Program-made: the position numbers and the translations under genes | NCBI GenBank assembly: GCA_023432075.1 | Contig: JAEYVD010000154.1 | Span: forward strand, 1 to 6,944 | Direction of reading: 5' to 3' | DNA: 6,944 nucleotides | Source: Pseudomonadota bacterium | GTDB taxonomy: Bacteria > Pseudomonadota > Gammaproteobacteria > Burkholderiales > Burkholderiaceae_B | In this document: in pieces, positions 4,778 through 6,944 of the stretch | How the letters are laid out: each line of letters starts with the position of its first letter | Position numbering within the stretch: position 1 is the first letter of the stretch | The notes under the pieces: generated by a model | Told to the model about the DNA's origin: nothing | The model's database searches: none | Seen by the model: the letters and a program-made list of their open reading frames with translations, nothing else

Positions 4778-6184
4778 ATGCTCGATAACCTAACTCAACG
4801 CCTGTCGCGCGTCGTCAAGACGCTGCGCGGGGAAGCCCGCCTTACCGAGGCCAACACGCAGGAGATGCTGCGCGAAGTGCGCATGGCGCTCCTGGAAGCC
4901 GACGTCGCGCTGCCGGTCGTTCGCGACTTTGTCGCGCGGGTGAAGGAAAAGGCGCTGGGCGAAGAAGTCGCCGGCAGCCTCAGCCCGGGCCAAGCGCTGG
5001 TCGGCGTCGTCCACAAGGAACTGACCGCCCTCATGGGCGGCGACCTGGGCGCCGACGCCAACGAACTGTCGCTGGCCGTCCAGCCGCCCGCCGTGATCCT
5101 GATGGCGGGCCTGCAGGGCGCCGGCAAGACCACCACCACCGGTAAGCTGGCGCGCTGGCTCACCGAGGGCCAGCATACCCAGCACGGCCGCAAGACCGGC
5201 AAGAAAAAAGTGCTGGTGGTGTCCGCCGACGTCTATCGTCCGGCCGCTATCGACCAGTTGAAGAGCGTGGCCGCGCAGGTCGGCGTGGATTTTCTGCCTT
5301 CCGACCCCAGCCAGAAGCCCGAAGACATTGCACGCGGCGCCGTGGATCACGCGCGCCGCCATCATTACGACGTGCTGATCCTGGATACGGCCGGCCGTCT
5401 GGGTATCGACGAGGCCATGATGCGCGAGATCCGCGCGCTGCATGACCTGGTCAAGCCGGTGGAAACGCTGTTCGTTGTGGACGCGATGCAGGGCCAGGAC
5501 GCGGTCAATACCGCGCGCGCCTTTGCCGAAGCGCTGCCGCTGACCGGCGTCGTCCTGACCAAGCTGGACGGCGATGCCCGCGGCGGCGCGGCCCTGTCGG
5601 TGCGCCACGTGACCGGCAAGCCGCTCAAGTTTGTCGGTGTGTCGGAAAAGCTCGATGGCCTGGAGCCCTTCTATCCGGACCGCATGGCGCAGCGCGTGCT
5701 GGGCATGGGCGACATCGTCTCGCTGGTTGAACAGGCGCAGAAGAACATCGATATCGCCGAGGCGCAAAAGCTTGCGTCCAAGATCAAGTCGGGCAACAAG
5801 TTCGACCTGAACGACTTCCGCGACCAGCTTGGCCAGGTGAAAAAGCTGGGCGACATGGGCTCGCTGCTTGAAAAGCTGCCCGCCCAGTTCCAGCAGGCCG
5901 CGGGTCAGTTGCAGGGCGGCCAGGCTGAAAAACAGCTTCGCCGCACCGAAGGCATCCTGAATTCGATGACGGCCGCCGAACGCGCCAAGCCCGAACTCAT
6001 CAAGGCCTCGCGCAAGCGCCGCATCGCGGCGGGTTCCGGCGTGCCGGTCCAAGAGGTCAACCGCCTGCTGGCTCAGTTCGAGCAGATGCAAGGCATGATG
6101 AAGCAGATGAAAAAGGGCGGCATGGCCAAGATGATGCGCGCCATGGGCGGCATGAAGGGCTTGGGCCGTTTTGGAATGAAGTAA
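4778..6184 (+). CDS. ffh: Signal recognition particle protein Ffh (SRP54)
   Basis: The GTPase subunit of the bacterial signal recognition particle. It binds signal sequences of nascent membrane proteins together with 4.5S RNA and delivers ribosomes to FtsY. The 468-residue protein is complete. The N domain (about 1-90) includes the ALLEADVALPVVRDF segment (38-51). The G domain has P-loop GLQGAGKT (111-118), DVYRPAA (151-157), DTAGR (203-207) and TKLDGDARGG (261-270). The C-terminal M domain (about 325-468) has the RNA-binding segment SRKRRIAAGSG (411-421) and a methionine-rich tail (435-467, for example MMKQMKKGGMAKMM). The N-terminus aligns directly with E. coli Ffh (MFDNLTDRLSR), which fixes the ATG. 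The Shine-Dalgarno is poor, with AGCGGA 10 bases upstream. Compared with E. coli there are about eight extra residues at 131-141, between the P-loop helix and the KKVLVVSADV strand. The gene is monocistronic here, divergent from the CcsA-like gene and convergent with the LysM gene. Confidence 0.98.
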   Translation: MLDNLTQRLSRVVKTLRGEARLTEANTQEMLREVRMALLEADVALPVVRDFVARVKEKALGEEVAGSLSPGQALVGVVHKELTALMGGDLGADANELSLAVQPPAVILMAGLQGAGKTTTTGKLARWLTEGQHTQHGRKTGKKKVLVVSADVYRPAAIDQLKSVAAQVGVDFLPSDPSQKPEDIARGAVDHARRHHYDVLILDTAGRLGIDEAMMREIRALHDLVKPVETLFVVDAMQGQDAVNTARAFAEALPLTGVVLTKLDGDARGGAALSVRHVTGKPLKFVGVSEKLDGLEPFYPDRMAQRVLGMGDIVSLVEQAQKNIDIAEAQKLASKIKSGNKFDLNDFRDQLGQVKKLGDMGSLLEKLPAQFQQAAGQLQGGQAEKQLRRTEGILNSMTAAERAKPELIKASRKRRIAAGSGVPVQEVNRLLAQFEQMQGMMKQMKKGGMAKMMRAMGGMKGLGRFGMK

Positions 6185-6212
6185 AAAAATGGCCAGACGT
6201 TGCGTCTGGCCA
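6183..6212 (-). terminator. Intrinsic terminator of the LysM gene overlapping the ffh stop codon
   Basis: TGGCCAGACG (6190-6199) and CGTCTGGCCA (6203-6212) form a perfect 10-bp stem with a 3-base loop. Read leftward the hairpin is followed by seven T (the A-run 6183-6189 on the plus strand), a textbook rho-independent terminator for the minus-strand gene. Two A of the run belong to the ffh TAA stop. Read rightward there is no T-run after the stem (AGCAATCG follows), so it should terminate ffh poorly, although the hairpin may protect the ffh 3' end. Confidence 0.88.
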
Positions 6213-6299
6213 AGCAATCGCGGCGGGCAGGGGGCGCCGCGCCGCGACACAAGCCGGAGAACGCATGGGTGTCCCCCGGATTGTTGGAATGCGGGCCGC

Positions 6300-6746
6300 T
6301 TACGACAGCGGCGGGATGCGCAGCACCTGGCCCGGGTAGATCTTGTCGGGGCTGGTGAGCATGGGCTTGTTGGCTTCGAAGATCAGCGTGTTCTTGGCGC
6401 CCTGGCCCTTGCCGTATTGCGCTTCGGCGATCTTCCACAGGTTGTCGCCCTTTTGCACGGTGTACATCTTGGCTTCCGGCGTGGCCTGCTTGACCTGCAG
6501 CTGGTTGTCCACCGCGGCCACGCCCACGGTGTTGCCCAGCGCCAGCGAAATCTTCTCGGCCTCTTCCGTGCTCAGCGCCTGACCCGCGACCGTCACCTTG
6601 TCGCCGTCCACCGTGATTTGCAGGCCATCCGCGTTCAGGCCGTGCTTATCGAGCTCTTTCTTCAATTCTTCCGCCGTCGCGGCCTTGGCCTCGCTGGCGC
6701 CGAAGAGCTTTTCTCCAACGTCCTTGATGAAATTGAGCAGACCCAT
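6300..6746 (-). CDS. BON and LysM domain protein, YgaU/Kbp type
   Basis: A small soluble protein of 148 residues, almost the same length as E. coli Kbp (YgaU, 149), a cytoplasmic potassium-binding protein. It starts MGLLNFIKDVGEKLFG, very like the E. coli MGLFNFVKDAGEKLW. A BON domain covers about 25-86 (ITVDGDKVTVAGQ, then GVAAVDNQL). A LysM domain covers about 94-145 (MYTVQKGDNLWKIAEAQYG, then IFEANKPML, SPDKIYPGQ and VLRIP). No signal peptide or membrane segment is present, so a cytoplasmic place is expected despite the LysM domain. The ATG at 6746 is chosen because AAGGA lies 6 bases upstream and the N-terminus aligns with Kbp; the frame extends upstream to 6845, but that part is not family-like. 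It converges on ffh and ends at its own terminator 6183-6212. A K+-sensing role is inferred from the family; general annotation would be peptidoglycan-binding protein LysM. Confidence 0.95.
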   Translation of the reverse strand: MGLLNFIKDVGEKLFGASEAKAATAEELKKELDKHGLNADGLQITVDGDKVTVAGQALSTEEAEKISLALGNTVGVAAVDNQLQVKQATPEAKMYTVQKGDNLWKIAEAQYGKGQGAKNTLIFEANKPMLTSPDKIYPGQVLRIPPLS

Positions 6747-6752
6747 AGTGTT

Positions 6753-6757
6753 TCCTT
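6753..6757 (-). promoter_or_regulatory. Ribosome binding site of the LysM/Kbp gene
   Basis: The minus strand carries AAGGA 6 bases before the ATG at 6746, in an A-rich stretch. It rules out the upstream in-frame start at 6845. Confidence 0.75.
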
Positions 6758-6799
6758 TTATCGATGTTGCGGTGAGAAAACCTGCGTGCTCCAAAGGCG

Positions 6800-6814
6800 C
6801 CTGCCGGGGGCAGG
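6800..6814 (-). other. Hairpin in the LysM/Kbp upstream region
   Basis: CCTGCC (6800-6805) and GGCAGG (6809-6814) form a 6-bp all-paired stem with a 3-base loop, about 55 bases before the start codon. It would lie in the 5' untranslated RNA from either candidate promoter. No T-run follows in the leftward direction, so it is not an obvious attenuator. Confidence 0.3.
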
Positions 6815-6831
6815 GCGGCGCGACAGAAACG

Positions 6832-6837
6832 ATTATG
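6832..6837 (-). promoter_or_regulatory. Candidate sigma70 -10 box for the LysM/Kbp gene
   Basis: The minus strand reads CATAAT (5/6 to consensus) about 85 bases upstream of the start codon. No recognisable -35 hexamer lies 16-18 bases further upstream. Confidence 0.3.
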
Positions 6838-6881
6838 ACTCGCACATTTGCCGTACGACGAGAGGGCGCGGTGTAACAGGT

Positions 6882-6897
6882 TGCTAGCCTCTTGCCA
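6882..6897 (-). promoter_or_regulatory. Sigma54-like -24/-12 element upstream of the LysM/Kbp gene
   Basis: The minus strand reads TGGCAAG-AGGC-TAGCA. This has the invariant GG and GC of sigma54 promoters at the correct 10-base spacing and matches the consensus TGGCACG-N4-TTGCW at 10 of 12 defined positions. Transcription would start near 6871, giving a leader of about 125 bases. No activator site is recognised. Confidence 0.3.
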
Positions 6898-6944
6898 GAC
6901 TACGCAACAATGCTGGCACCTTCGCAGGACGTTGGTATCCGCGG

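Noticed and set aside
4790..6250. Minus-strand open frame of 486 codons covering all of ffh
   Set aside because: It is antisense to an unambiguous ffh. Long stop-free antisense frames are expected in GC-rich genes, the translation has no recognisable domain, and its start has no ribosome binding site.
6185..6299. A separate rightward terminator for ffh in the ffh-LysM gap
   Set aside because: GC-rich short repeats occur (near 6228-6245), but none gives a stable stem followed by T residues.
6747..6944. 4.5S RNA, tRNA or other structured RNA gene in the right-hand gap
   Set aside because: The conserved SRP RNA core (GGUCAGG...GGAAGGAAGCAGCC type) and tRNA arm motifs are absent on both strands.
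1..6944. An undescribed defence, mobile or CRISPR-type system
   Set aside because: All coding space is taken by recognisable core or catabolic genes. No transposase, integrase, toxin-antitoxin, reverse transcriptase or spaced direct repeats were seen, and base composition shows no island-like break by eye.

Overview
This is a GC-rich chromosomal window that looks like a betaproteobacterium of the Alcaligenaceae (Achromobacter or Bordetella type). The grounds are strong G/C preference at third codon positions, a Bug-type tricarboxylate-transport binding protein beside a catabolic enzyme, and an Ffh, CcsA-like, PP0621 and AmpD neighbourhood. The genus is inferred from recalled protein resemblance, not from a search.

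Layout from left to right. (1) Positions 2-2248, plus strand: the 3' part of an FAD-linked D-2-hydroxyacid dehydrogenase (GlcD/D2HGDH type), cut by the left edge, then 72 bp later a periplasmic Bug/TctC solute-binding protein. They look like one catabolic transcription unit for an organic or hydroxy acid. (2) Positions 2258-4670, minus strand: four tightly packed genes, read right to left. They are a CcsA/YpjD-like cytochrome c assembly membrane protein, a small PP0621-family CxxC membrane-anchored protein, the anhydromuramyl-amidase AmpD, and a glutathione S-transferase. Gaps are 1, about 60-93 and 18 bp. The unit converges on the Bug gene with only 9 bp between stop codons. (3) Positions 4778-6184, plus strand: ffh, the signal recognition particle GTPase, divergent from the CcsA-like gene across a 107-bp shared intergenic region. 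(4) Positions 6300-6746, minus strand: a cytoplasmic BON-LysM protein of the YgaU/Kbp type, convergent with ffh. Its terminator is a perfect 10-bp hairpin whose T-tract lies on the ffh stop codon. The last 198 bp (6747-6944) are its upstream region and hold no convincing gene.

The genes are core housekeeping functions (SRP-dependent membrane targeting, cytochrome c biogenesis, murein recycling, glutathione chemistry, a Kbp-like protein) next to a small catabolic operon. I see no phage, transposon, CRISPR, tRNA or rRNA, and no convincing undescribed system. The points most worth checking are regulatory: the terminator over the ffh stop codon, weak promoter-like elements upstream of ampD and lysM, the conserved ffh/ccsA-like divergent pair, and the uncharacterised PP0621 protein coupled to a cytochrome c assembly gene.
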